Positions 35,382 to 43,554 are shown, counted from the first letter of the stretch. The stretch: 64,000 nucleotides of DNA from Stenotrophomonas rhizophila (GCF_003751305.1 NZ_RJKV01000001.1:787586-851585), one strand, 5' to 3'. A program made the numbers and translations. The notes: generated by a model not told the origin, from the sequence alone.

Positions 35382-36525
35382 CTCTCAGGCCAGATACACC
35401 AAGGCTTGAAGTGGAAAAAGCAGATTCAGGGGTCACGCAAAGTGCCCCAATAGTGACCCCAAGTAGGGCACGCAGTCTTGAAATATCCTTCCCCAAATCC
35501 TCAATGATCTCGTTCAGCGCGGCGCGTACCGGGCCGATGTATGCCGGGTCGAATTTCGCGTAGGTATCCGTCGTGCCGCCGGCGTGGTGGCCGAGCAGGC
35601 CGGACACGTCCCATGCGGGCACGCCGCGCTGGCGCAGCCACGTCGCCAGGGTGTGTCGTAGGGTCTTTGGCACGAACCACGCCGGCAGCAGAGCGCGCTT
35701 GCGCAACTTCCGCCACGTGGTCTTGATCGACTTGATGTGGCTTCCGTGCCAGTGGACCAGATAGGCCTCGGGCTTGGCGGTGGCGAGGTAGGCCTCCAGA
35801 GCCGGCAGCAGCGGCACTGTCGGGCGGTACTTCTTCGTCTGCCTGCGGCCCGCCGGATTCAGGTGCACCAGGCGCGCTTCCACGTCGACCTGGAAGCGCT
35901 GCAGGTCGCGCGCTGCATCACCTCGGCACGCTGTGCACAGGCGCACCAGGAAGTAAGCCCAGATGTGCTCGGGCATTTCAGCGTTCAGCAGCCGCACGAT
36001 CTGGTCGCGCGTTGCATAGTGCGGGTAGGCCTCGCCGGCCGGCGGCAATTCGACGAATGGAACCTGCGTGATCTCGCTGCGCCTCCATGCGCGGTTCATT
36101 GCGGACTTCCCCACGCCCAGCATGCGCCGCACGTACCCGTCGGAGTACTCGCGCTAAGCCAGCCATTTCAAGAAATCCTCCTGCCGCGGGATGGTCACGT
36201 CGGCAACGGTGGCGGACGGCCCGAAGAACTCGTTCCAGAGATCCGCCCCGCGGCTCGCGCTGTCCTTGCTGGCCAGAGCATCCCCATGCTGATGCATGTA
36301 CCGCGTAAGCACCGTGCTCAGCATCACGTAGGACGGCGCCTGATCCTTCATGGCTGCGTTCTCAACAAACCACTGCGCCAGCGCTACCTTGGCTTCGTCA
36401 GGATCTCTTGTGCCAAGCGAAGCGCGCTGTTTGCATCCCGTGGCGTCGCGCCACGCGCGATACCAGACGGTTGAGCCTTTGCGCTGCTCGAGCCAGTAGT
36501 CGCCGAGACGGAAGCGGGTTGACAC
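35332..36525 (-). pseudogene. Tyrosine integrase interrupted by an in-frame TAG codon
   Basis: The reading frame from GTG 36525 to 35332 is one integrase of about 397 codons, broken only by a TAG at 36154-36156. The upstream part has the SAM-like N-terminal domain (FRLGDYWLEQRKGS, VWYRAWRDATG). The downstream part has the catalytic core: Arg in LCTACRGDAARDL, KTLRHTLATWL (box II, Lys in place of the first His), LLGHHAGGTTDTYAKF with the nucleophilic Tyr. The last residues (VGGTGFEPVTPTMSR) are read from the antisense strand of tRNA-Val, and the stop lies in the tRNA. Restart after the stop is possible at the Met at 36132, but that product lacks the arm-binding domain. Confidence 0.88.
35334..35383 (+). 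repeat. Left attachment site (attL), 50-bp direct repeat
   Basis: Bases 35334-35383, beginning ACCTTGACATGG and ending CCGCCCACCACT, are identical to 40943-40992. It covers the 3' part of tRNA-Val from the anticodon arm to CCA plus two bases, the usual crossover target of tyrosine integrases. Confidence 0.92.
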
Positions 36526-36557
36526 GTTTGCTGCTCCAGGTAGTTCAGAAGGTGCGT

Positions 36558-36835
36558 TTCGGTGTAGCGGGCTTGGCGCCGGTGAGCGGCTACGTGGGAA
36601 TCTATGCGATCTATAACATCGCAACGGGTGCCGCCGCGCTGCTGGCAACGAACACTACTTCATCCGTCCAGGCCGAGGTTTACGGTGGAGCCAACATGCC
36701 ACGGGCCTCGCTTTCACTCAGATGCCCTTCACCGACATTCCGCTGAGCGCCCCGCAGGTGATCTATTACGCGGCATGTATCTCGAGCGGGACCTTCGGGT
36801 CCGTGCAGCTGTTCGTCAGCTCTTACACCATCTAA
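36558..36835 (+). pseudogene. Tail-fibre protein, 3' remnant with a frameshift
   Basis: The translation FGVAGLAPVSGYVGIYAIYN...ALLATNTTSSVQAEVYGGANMP is the C-terminal repeat type of phage tail fibres. After about 36700 the protein goes on in the next frame as TGLAFTQMPFTDIPLSAPQVIYYAACISSGTFGSVQLFVSSYTI and stops at 36835. So the gene has lost its 5' part (cut off by the integrase region) and carries a one-base shift. Confidence 0.6.
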
Positions 36836-36844
36836 GGACACCTC

Positions 36845-37241
36845 ATGTTTGTACAGTTCGCCGACAACACGCAGGCCGTTATCATTTCGTCGTTCGGATC
36901 GGGGCAGGATCCGGATATCTACCCGAACCAGGGTGAGGTCGTACCCGATGACCCTCGCTACGTTGCCTTCCTCACGGCGACGAACCCGCAGCCTTCGATC
37001 GTGGACATCAACACGCAGCGGCGGAATGCGCATCCTTGATGCCGCGAACCGGGTGATCCCTGCGCTGCAGGACGCGGTCGATCTCGGCGACTCGTCGGCC
37101 AATCCTGATCTTCTGAAGGCGTGGAAGCAGTTTCGCGTCGCGGTGAATCGGGTGGTTGTGACGCAGGAGAACCCCTCGTGGCCGGTCGCTCCCCAGAGCG
37201 GATACGGGGAAGCGGTCCAGGTCGCACCGCAGGCGTCGTAA
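36845..37241 (+). pseudogene. Tail-fibre assembly-like protein, frameshifted
   Basis: It begins MFVQFADNTQAVIISSFGSGQD nine bases after the tail-fibre remnant, as usual for these pairs. The first frame ends early at 37039. The conserved second half (ILDAANRVIPALQDAVDLGDSSANPDLLKAWKQFRVAVNRV), which is typical of small tail-fibre assembly proteins, continues in another frame from about 37029 to 37241. A single-base indel near 37025-37035 would explain this. Confidence 0.6.
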
Positions 37242-37309
37242 ATGCGCGCGGTTCGGTACCCGGACGGGTGCCTGTAGACTTGTGCCCTCACTCGAGGGGG
37301 TCCGCTTCT

Positions 37310-38467
37310 GTGCACGTAGAAAAGCTGCGCCTGTTACCAGACAGTGTGAAAGAGCTGACAGGCCTAAGAGGCATAGCGGTCATATTCGTCATCCTCTACC
37401 ACGGCGGCTTCCCGCATATGGTCGGGGCCTCTCTGGGGGTCGATATTTTCTTCGTCCTGAGTGGGTTTCTGATCACGTCGTTGCTCATACGAGAGCAGGC
37501 GGAGAGGGGAGCTATCGCGGTCGGGCAGTTCTATATGAGACGAGTGCTCAGGCTGATGCCTGCGCTCGTTTTCATGCTGGTCGGTTGCATCGCCTTCGAC
37601 GGCCTCGCATCAAGCGGAGACGCCTTCCGGAAAACTGCCGGCGATGCCGTCGTAGCGTTGTTCTATATGACGAACTGGTCGCGTGCGCTGCACTGGTACG
37701 AACCCGCGCTGCTTGGTCATGCGTGGTCCCTGTCAATCGAAGAGCAGTTCTACCTGATCTGGCCAGCTATCTGGATATTCGTCAGCCGGCGCTTCGACAA
37801 GCGCACTCGGCTCTGGGCCACCGTGGCCCTCGCGGCCGTCTGCACGGTCGACCGCATATCTCTCCAGGCGATGGGGGTGGATCCTCTCCGGATCTACAAC
37901 GGGACGGACACACGTGCCGACGCGATCCTTGTCGGGTGCGTCCTTGCGCAGCTTTTTGCTCTGGGCATGCTTGATCGCTTACTGTCGTCCCGGTCATTGC
38001 CCGCACTAGCCGGTGTCGCCATAGCCGTCCTATGCGTCCTCTCGGCCGTCATGGACCAGCTGTCGCCGATATCGAACTACGTCGGGCTGACGGTCATTGA
38101 AGCGTGCGCCGCCGCGCTTATAGTCGGGTCTCTGGCTGGCGTTGGCTCTGTCGCCAGGATGCTTCGAAGCCGAGTCGCGCAGTGGTTCGGTGCCCGCTCA
38201 TATGCCCTCTACCTCTGGCACTTTCCGCTCTGCATCATCTGCCTGACCCGGGGCTTGACCCAGGCCCAAACGGCCTTAGTAGCTGGGCTCGGGGCGATGC
38301 TGCTCTCAGAGATATCAAGGCGTCTCGTTGAGAAGCCATTCTTGCGGATGAAGCATCGCTTTGAATCTGACCGGCGCGGACACCGCCTTTCTTCCGGTCT
38401 ACACGACCCTGTCGAGGGCGTCCCCCCTTCACACTCCGTCCGCGAGGGCGAGCCCACATTGCGATAA
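37310..38467 (+). CDS. Acyltransferase 3 family membrane protein (OafA-like)
   Basis: 385 residues, about ten transmembrane helices. The conserved H31 is in ILYHGGFPH, followed by GVDIFFVLSGFLITSLL and FYMRRVLRLMPALVFM (the R-x-x-R-I/L-x-P motif), then SLSIEEQFYLIWP. These enzymes transfer acetyl or other acyl groups to sugars of O-antigen, peptidoglycan or exopolysaccharide. GTG at 37310 is chosen because TCGAGGGGG precedes it. Next to tail-fibre remnants it looks like a phage conversion gene that changes surface sugars. Stop and the SRAP start overlap in TAATG. Confidence 0.85.
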   Translation: MHVEKLRLLPDSVKELTGLRGIAVIFVILYHGGFPHMVGASLGVDIFFVLSGFLITSLLIREQAERGAIAVGQFYMRRVLRLMPALVFMLVGCIAFDGLASSGDAFRKTAGDAVVALFYMTNWSRALHWYEPALLGHAWSLSIEEQFYLIWPAIWIFVSRRFDKRTRLWATVALAAVCTVDRISLQAMGVDPLRIYNGTDTRADAILVGCVLAQLFALGMLDRLLSSRSLPALAGVAIAVLCVLSAVMDQLSPISNYVGLTVIEACAAALIVGSLAGVGSVARMLRSRVAQWFGARSYALYLWHFPLCIICLTRGLTQAQTALVAGLGAMLLSEISRRLVEKPFLRMKHRFESDRRGHRLSSGLHDPVEGVPPSHSVREGEPTLR

Positions 38468-39156
38468 TGTGCGGACGCTACGCCACCTTCGGACCCGTAT
38501 CGCTGAGCCGCGAGGCTAAGACAGTGCGGGACCAGCTCGAGCTGGATATCGTCAGCGAGATCAACCAGCGCGAAGACCATTTCAACATCGCGCCGACCCA
38601 GAGGGCGCTGGTGGTGTCCCGTGGCGAGAAGGGGTACGAGGCCAAGGCCTTCCGATGGGGACTGGTGCCCAGTTGGGCAAAGGATCCGAAGATCGGGGCA
38701 AAGATTATCAACGCCAGGTCAGACTCACTTGTCCCGAAGCCCAAGCCATCATTCCGGAATGCTTTCGCCAAGCGGAGATGCTTGGTGCCGGCGAGCGGCT
38801 ACTTCGAGTGGAAGGGTGAATCGCCGAACAAGCAGCCGTATTTTATCCACGACCCCGCTGGCCATCTGCTGATGTTCTCCGGTCTGTGGGAAGGCTGGCG
38901 CGCCTCGCAGGACGAGGAATGGACGCAAACCTTCACCATCATCACCGGCAAGCCTGGAAAGGTCTCCGGCGACATCCATGATCGGCAGCCTGTCATCCTC
39001 CCGCCAGACCTCTGGCAGGTGTGGATCGAGGGCTCGCCCGACGAGGCCAGTGCAACGCTGGTGGCCGCCCCATAGGCCGAGCTCGTCTACCATCCCGTAA
39101 CCAAAGCAGTGGGGAAACCCACGAACAAGGGCCCTGAGCTCGTTCAACCGATCTAG
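38467..39156 (+). pseudogene. SRAP (YedK/HMCES-like) protein interrupted by an in-frame TAG codon
   Basis: The family core is complete: Cys2 (MCGRYATF), NIAPTQ, RWGLVPSWAKD, INARSDS, GYFEWKG with the catalytic Glu, and IHDRQPVIL. SRAP proteins crosslink through Cys2 to abasic sites in single-stranded DNA and shield them. The frame stops at TAG 39073-39075 after 202 residues. Directly after it the same frame continues AELVYHPVTKAVGKPTNKGP and on to a TAG at 39156, which is the normal SRAP C-terminus. So the gene carries one nonsense codon. The catalytic part is intact and may still work without the last 26 residues. Confidence 0.85.
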
Positions 39157-39434
39157 AGTGGCTGGACGCCGATCTTGTCCAGTTCCTCGGCGACGCGGAG
39201 CATGCCCTCGGCGAATCCACTTCGCGGCACACTTCCGAGTGGGCCGAGCCGGTCCATGACGAAGGCTGCGGCCAGCACCACGTCTTGGTGTCCGGAAGCG
39301 TCAGCCTTGGCCACGATAAGCTCCGCGCGGAATCGCGCGTCGTCAAAGTCGCCCGAGAGGGCAGCTTCGTTCATAGACATCGAGTCGATGACGATGCCTG
39401 CCACGGTCAGAATGGTCTCTTCGGTGCTACGCAT
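39153..39434 (-). CDS. Uncharacterised small protein of the island
   Basis: 93 residues, acidic and mostly helical in look, with Asp/Glu/Ala-rich segments (DASGHQDVVLAAAFVMDRLG). No family recognised. Its stop overlaps the SRAP frame end by four bases on the opposite strand, and the remnant of a second SRAP 3' end lies just upstream. The ribosome site is weak, so the start is uncertain. Confidence 0.5.
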   Translation of the reverse strand: MRSTEETILTVAGIVIDSMSMNEAALSGDFDDARFRAELIVAKADASGHQDVVLAAAFVMDRLGPLGSVPRSGFAEGMLRVAEELDKIGVQPL

Positions 39435-39551
39435 GGAGGAAGTCTAGCCCCATGTATCGCTTGAACCTCGAGAGTCAGCAGAAAATCTCGAATCCTTGAT
39501 GCCGCTCGCCGTTACAGGGCGTGACGGAGTGGCGGGGCTGTCGTAGCCGTC

Positions 39552-39634
39552 ATCACCTACCGCCAGGTGACAGTGCCGTTGGGTCGCCGCGCAACAACGG
39601 CCCCGAGCTCGTCCAGCCGATTAGTAGCGGCTAG
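39552..39634 (+). pseudogene. 3' remnant of a second SRAP gene
   Basis: The plus strand encodes ITYRQVT, then after a one-base shift AVGSPRNNGPELVQPISSG and stop at 39634. This aligns directly with the C-terminus of the SRAP gene at 38467-39156 (LVYHPVTKAVGKPTNKGPELVQPI). No other part of an SRAP gene is left. Its stop overlaps the 3' end of the GrlR-like gene on the other strand. Confidence 0.55.
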
Positions 39635-39975
39635 GCGGCGTCCGAGACTTTATGGGCGAACACATGGAGAGTCAGGTCGGTTCGACCCTCCACGGTGCCC
39701 GATCCATTTAGTGAGTCTCCGTCGCTGAATTCGCCGGAGAAATCGAGCTCATAGTCGTCTAGCCCGGAGAAAACGGATGTAGTGGCCAAGCTCCACTTCG
39801 ACACGTGAATCCGGCCAGTCGTCTTCTCTTCACCTGCTTTCAAATGACCGCGATATACATAGGCGTGGTCGCCGCCGTTGATCGTTCCGTCCTTGATCGT
39901 AACGATGCCGTGGCCGAAATCGTGTTCCCGGCTAGGCGATGTCGAGAACGATACCTCGTAGATTCCGTCGTACAT
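39631..39975 (-). CDS. GrlR-like regulatory protein
   Basis: 114 residues. It begins MYDGIYEVSFSTS, followed by a GxGIVTIKDGTINGGDHAYVYRG segment, SVFSGLDDYELDFSGEF, and a GSGTVEGRTDLTLHV ending. This matches the lipocalin-like beta-barrel layout of GrlR, which in enteropathogenic E. coli binds the activator GrlA and represses type III secretion. Such proteins also occur in phages and islands with unknown partners. The ATG at 39975 follows CGGAGGAAG. No GrlA or type III genes are seen in the window. Confidence 0.65.
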   Translation of the reverse strand: MYDGIYEVSFSTSPSREHDFGHGIVTIKDGTINGGDHAYVYRGHLKAGEEKTTGRIHVSKWSLATTSVFSGLDDYELDFSGEFSDGDSLNGSGTVEGRTDLTLHVFAHKVSDAA

Positions 39976-40080
39976 GATCTTCCTCCGGTGATTCGTGAAG
40001 GATGCACCACATGCAGATAAGGTCAAGGCCTGCCCCGTGAGATCCCCGCAGCTGAGACGCCCGGACGCTACCCTGAGCGA

Positions 40081-40356
40081 ATGATCGTCTGGAGCCAAAC
40101 CGCTAACCGCCTCGATGCCCGGTCGCCGTGCCAGGGTGGACCCTTCGCGTCTGTTGTCCTCGATGGCGCGCAGTGGGTGGTTGTTTGGTGGGTCGGCCCG
40201 CGTAGCCGCACCCTCGTGCCGTCGGAGGAGAGAGGCCGGGCATGGGTGGAAAGGTTCGCAGGTCGCCGCGTCGAGGCGCTCGGTCGCTTGGCTGCGAGCC
40301 CCGGTGTTGGACCTTCTGGGGCGTCAGGCGGCTATGTGCTGCCGACCGCAGAGTAG
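40081..40356 (+). CDS. Uncharacterised small protein
   Basis: 91 residues, with tryptophan-rich WVVVWWVGPRSRTLVPSEERG and basic C-terminal half. It begins 105 bases after, and divergent from, the GrlR-like start. No family recognised, and the ribosome site is weak (CCTGAG). It could be a spurious frame in this gene-poor part of the island. Confidence 0.35.
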   Translation: MIVWSQTANRLDARSPCQGGPFASVVLDGAQWVVVWWVGPRSRTLVPSEERGRAWVERFAGRRVEALGRLAASPGVGPSGASGGYVLPTAE

Positions 40357-40585
40357 CAGGCGCGCTGCGACGCGTTCAATTCCTCTTGTTTACCGCCTAA
40401 GCGGACGCGGAGGCGATCGCGCTGATCCCCTGAGGCGACTCTTCGGCGTGCGTTAGGTGTTGAGATCCCGTCAAGGATGCACTCGATCGATGGCAAGCAT
40501 ATGATTACATTACGAAATGCGTTGACTTTCAGGCTGTTGTAGGAGCGGCATGCCGCAATCATCTTAGGCAGCCAAGGTCAATTAC

Positions 40586-40837
40586 ATGAGCGACGACTCA
40601 GCTTCTCTTTTCCCGTTTGTCCATCGCGACCTCAAGGTGCGCGGCGAGTACAGCGCCGCAAGTGATGCCTGGATTGCCCACTTCGACCTCCCGCGTGGCG
40701 AAGGCGGGTTCCAGACCGTAGTCCATCGAAACCTTCGCCGGTCACATGGCCCGGCCTCGGTTCAACGGCCGACCGCTGGCGAAGCGCGCACCGCAGCCGT
40801 CGCCGAGATCGATGCGTATCTGGATCGGGCGCACTAG
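40586..40837 (+). CDS. Uncharacterised small protein of the island
   Basis: 83 residues: FPFVHRDLKVRGEYSAASDAWIAHFD... and a C-terminal helix EARTAAVAEIDAYLDRAH. AAGG at a normal distance before the ATG supports it as a gene. No family recognised. It is the last gene before the right attachment site. Confidence 0.55.
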   Translation: MSDDSASLFPFVHRDLKVRGEYSAASDAWIAHFDLPRGEGGFQTVVHRNLRRSHGPASVQRPTAGEARTAAVAEIDAYLDRAH

Positions 40838-40942
40838 GCGCTGACACGCACCTGGCACGCACCGGTGCCGCAGCCCGCATTCCTACGTCGTCAAAAGCGA
40901 TTCTGAGAAAGGCTAAGTTGTTGTATTGCCTGATCTCCCCCG

Positions 40943-40992
40943 ACCTTGACATGGTAGGGGTCACAGGTTCGAACCCTGTACCGCCCACCACT
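40943..40992 (+). repeat. Right attachment site (attR), 50-bp direct repeat
   Basis: Perfect copy of 35334-35383. It holds the anticodon-arm-to-CCA part of tRNA-Val without the 5' half, so it is not a tRNA gene. Confidence 0.92.
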
Positions 40993-41022
40993 TCAGTCCC
41001 GGAGACTGTCGTGGCACAACAG

Positions 41023-41051
41023 AAAAGCCAGCCCTCGGGTTGGCTTTTTTG
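41023..41051 (+). terminator. Terminator, originally that of tRNA-Val
   Basis: Stem AAAAGCCAGCCC / GGGTTGGCTTTT (one G-T pair) with a 2-base loop, followed by TT. It lies 31 bases after attR, where a tRNA terminator would sit if the island were absent. The island now separates it from its tRNA by 5.6 kb. Confidence 0.7.
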
Positions 41052-41142
41052 CTATGTGCGTTTCCTGACAACGGCCTGCATGGCGCACTGATACCCCGCA
41101 CTGCGCCCGCCGTCGACACTCAAGGTTTCCCGGGTGCTGCAC

Positions 41143-43551
41143 ATGCGGCGAGCACTACACACCGGCGGCATGCCTGCACACGCGTCTCTTCCGATCTTCG
41201 GCAAGGCGTGTGCCGTCGCTTTGCTGGCAGGCATCTGCGCGATCGTCTTCTCGCCCCGGCTGCTGCCGCTGGGGTGGGGCGTTGCCGCAGCAGCGTTCGG
41301 CATCGTGTCCTGGATCCTGCCCGGCCGCTTCCGCCTCCTCGGCGCTGTCCTCTTCGGTATCGGCTGGGCCGCCGTGCACGGTCACGCCGGGCTGGCGCAG
41401 CAGCTGCCCCCCGGAGGCCCGGCGGTGGACCATGCGCTGCACGGGCGCGTGATCAGCCTGCCTCAGCATGGCCCCGGCGGTACCCGCTTCCGCTTCCGGG
41501 TGGACGCTGTTCCGGCGATGCCAGCCGACGTCCGCGGCCGTGACCTGGCACTGGGCTGGTACGACGGATTTCGTGGGGCGAGTGATGACCGTCGGCGCGC
41601 GGTGCGCGCAGGCGAACGCTGGGCGTTCAACGTCCGGGTCCGACCGCCGCGCGGTCTGGTGAACCCTGGCGGGTTCGACGCCGAGGGCTATGCGTTGCGG
41701 CAACGAGTGGCTGGCAACGGGTACGTGCGTGAGCCTGCGCAGGCGCACCCGTTGGGTGAGCCGACCGGATGGCCCGCATGGCGCGAGCGGATGGCCGACG
41801 CGATCGCCAGGGCGGTCCAGGGCGACGGCCGTCGTTTCGTCCAGGCGCTGGCACTGGGCGATACCCGCGGCCTCGATCAGGAAGACTGGGACGACCTGCG
41901 TGCGCTGGGGGTGACCCACCTGGTCGCGATCTCCGGCTTCCATGTCGGCGTGGTGGCTGGTGTGGCGGCTCTGTTGGCCGGCGGGCTCTGGCGCTGCGTA
42001 CCGATACTCGGTCTGTACGTGCCGCGCCCGATGGGCGCTGCGGCCGCGGCCGTCGCAGGCGCGGCGCTGTACGCCGCAGCGGCGGGGTTCGCGCTCCCCA
42101 CTGTTCGCACGGTACTGATGATCGCGGTGGTGGCCGCTGCGCGCTGCAGCCGGCGGCGGGCGACCGTGGCGCAGTCGCTGTCCCTTGCGGCGCTGGCGAT
42201 GCTGTTGTTCGACCCACTTGCTGTCCTTGCGCCGGGCTTCTGGCTCAGCTTCGCCGGCGTGCTGTGGTTGATCTGGTGCCTGCCGGGGCGTGAGCAGGGC
42301 TGGTTGCGAGGCTTTCTGAGCGCGCAGGGCGTGGCCACCGTGGCGCTGCTGCCGCTGACCGTGGCGCTGTTCGGGCAGGCCTCCCGGGCTGGACCGCTGG
42401 TGAACCTGGTGGCGATACCCTGGTGGACGATGGTGGTCGTGCCGCTGGCCCTGCTGGGCACTGCATTGGAGGCGCTGATCGACGGGGCTGGACGCTGGCC
42501 GTGGCAGCTGGCCGCGTGGTGCTTCGAGGCGAGCTGGTGGCTGTTCGGGTTCGCCGCGCGCAGCGAGCTGTCGCTGTGGTGGCTGCCCCAGTCAAGCCGC
42601 TGGGCATTGATCTCGGCCCTGTTCGGGGTGTTCTGGCTGCTGCTGCCGCGCGGCAGCGGTGGCCGGGTTCCCGCGCTGCTGCTGTGCCTGCCGCTGCTGT
42701 GGCCGGCGCGTCATGGGCCGGCCGAGGGCGAAGTGGAACTGCTGGTGATGGATGTGGGGCAGGGCCTGGCGGTAGCAGTGCGCACGCGCCGCCACACGCT
42801 GCTGTACGACACCGGCCCGGGGGCCGACGATGGCTTCGACGCGGGCGAGCGGATCGTGCTGCCCACCCTGCGTGCGCTGGGGCAGGGGCGGCTGGACCGG
42901 ATCATGATCAGCCATGACCACCGCGACCATACCGGGGGGCTGCGCGGTGTGCGCCGCAGCTTTCCGGACGCCCTGTTGCAGGCGCCATCTGATGCCCTGC
43001 GCGGCCGCGCGTCGGCCTGCCATGCGGGGCAATCCTGGCAATGGGACGGGGTGACGTTCCGGGTACTGCATCCACCGCGCGACGAGCCGCAGTCCATCAA
43101 TGACAGCAGTTGCGTGCTGCGGCTGGAAACCAGCCAGGGGGCGATCCTGCTGGCCGGCGACATCGAAAAGCGCAGCGAGGCCCTGCTGGTCCAGCACCAT
43201 GCGGCTCTGCTGGCGGCCGAAGCGGTGCTCGTCCCACACCATGGCAGCGCCAGCTCGTCCACGCCGGCGTGGGTGGCAGCGGTCGCGCCCCGGCTGGCGA
43301 TCGTCTCGGCGGGTCACCGCAACCGGTTCGGCCACCCGCGTGCGGAGGTGGTCGCGCGCTGGCAGGCGATCGGCGCAGAAGTGCTGAGCACTGCCGACAG
43401 TGGCGCGGTTCGCGTCTGGCTCGGGCGTGAAGGCCTGCAGGTGCGTGAACAACGGGTTTTCGAGCGGCGTTGGTGGGATGCCGCGGAGCGGAGCCGGTCG
43501 GCTGCTATCCTATCGGCGATCAAACAGGCGGCCGCTGGGCCGGAGGATTGA
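41143..43551 (+). CDS. comEC: DNA internalization channel ComEC/Rec2
   Basis: About 802 residues. An N-terminal DUF4131/OB-like region is followed by the Competence domain with ALGDTRGLDQEDWDDLRALGVTHLVAISGFHVG and many transmembrane helices, then a C-terminal metallo-beta-lactamase domain (DVGQGLAVAVRTRRHTLLYDTGPG, ISHDHRDHTGGLRG, LVPHHGSASSST). ComEC forms the inner-membrane channel through which single-stranded DNA enters during natural transformation. Starts at 41134 (GTG), 41143 and 41170 are possible; none has a clear ribosome site. With two FimT proteins and type IV pili, the window holds much of an uptake machinery. Confidence 0.92.
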   Translation: MRRALHTGGMPAHASLPIFGKACAVALLAGICAIVFSPRLLPLGWGVAAAAFGIVSWILPGRFRLLGAVLFGIGWAAVHGHAGLAQQLPPGGPAVDHALHGRVISLPQHGPGGTRFRFRVDAVPAMPADVRGRDLALGWYDGFRGASDDRRRAVRAGERWAFNVRVRPPRGLVNPGGFDAEGYALRQRVAGNGYVREPAQAHPLGEPTGWPAWRERMADAIARAVQGDGRRFVQALALGDTRGLDQEDWDDLRALGVTHLVAISGFHVGVVAGVAALLAGGLWRCVPILGLYVPRPMGAAAAAVAGAALYAAAAGFALPTVRTVLMIAVVAAARCSRRRATVAQSLSLAALAMLLFDPLAVLAPGFWLSFAGVLWLIWCLPGREQGWLRGFLSAQGVATVALLPLTVALFGQASRAGPLVNLVAIPWWTMVVVPLALLGTALEALIDGAGRWPWQLAAWCFEASWWLFGFAARSELSLWWLPQSSRWALISALFGVFWLLLPRGSGGRVPALLLCLPLLWPARHGPAEGEVELLVMDVGQGLAVAVRTRRHTLLYDTGPGADDGFDAGERIVLPTLRALGQGRLDRIMISHDHRDHTGGLRGVRRSFPDALLQAPSDALRGRASACHAGQSWQWDGVTFRVLHPPRDEPQSINDSSCVLRLETSQGAILLAGDIEKRSEALLVQHHAALLAAEAVLVPHHGSASSSTPAWVAAVAPRLAIVSAGHRNRFGHPRAEVVARWQAIGAEVLSTADSGAVRVWLGREGLQVREQRVFERRWWDAAERSRSAAILSAIKQAAAGPED

Positions 43552-43554
43552 AAC

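Larger units (their letters stand above)
35384..40942. mobile_element. Integrated element in tRNA-Val (decaying prophage or satellite island)
   Basis: 5.6 kb between two perfect 50-bp repeats. Contents in order: a tyrosine integrase pseudogene next to the tRNA, decayed tail-fibre genes, an acyltransferase, an SRAP gene with a nonsense codon, small unknowns and a GrlR-like gene. No replication, packaging or capsid genes remain. Codon use and base composition look less GC-biased than the flanking core genes. The layout is that of a phage-derived island that has lost mobility but keeps cargo. Confidence 0.85.

Noticed and set aside
38467..39156. General reassignment of TAG to an amino acid in the island
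   Set aside because: The normal SRAP end and the stops of the GrlR-like gene and the 93-residue gene are also TAG, so at most local readthrough is possible.
40632..40991. Minus-strand frame of 119 codons at the right attachment site
   Set aside because: Its first 16 residues are antisense tRNA and the rest is antisense to the gene at 40586-40837; it only mirrors the integrase C-terminal artefact.
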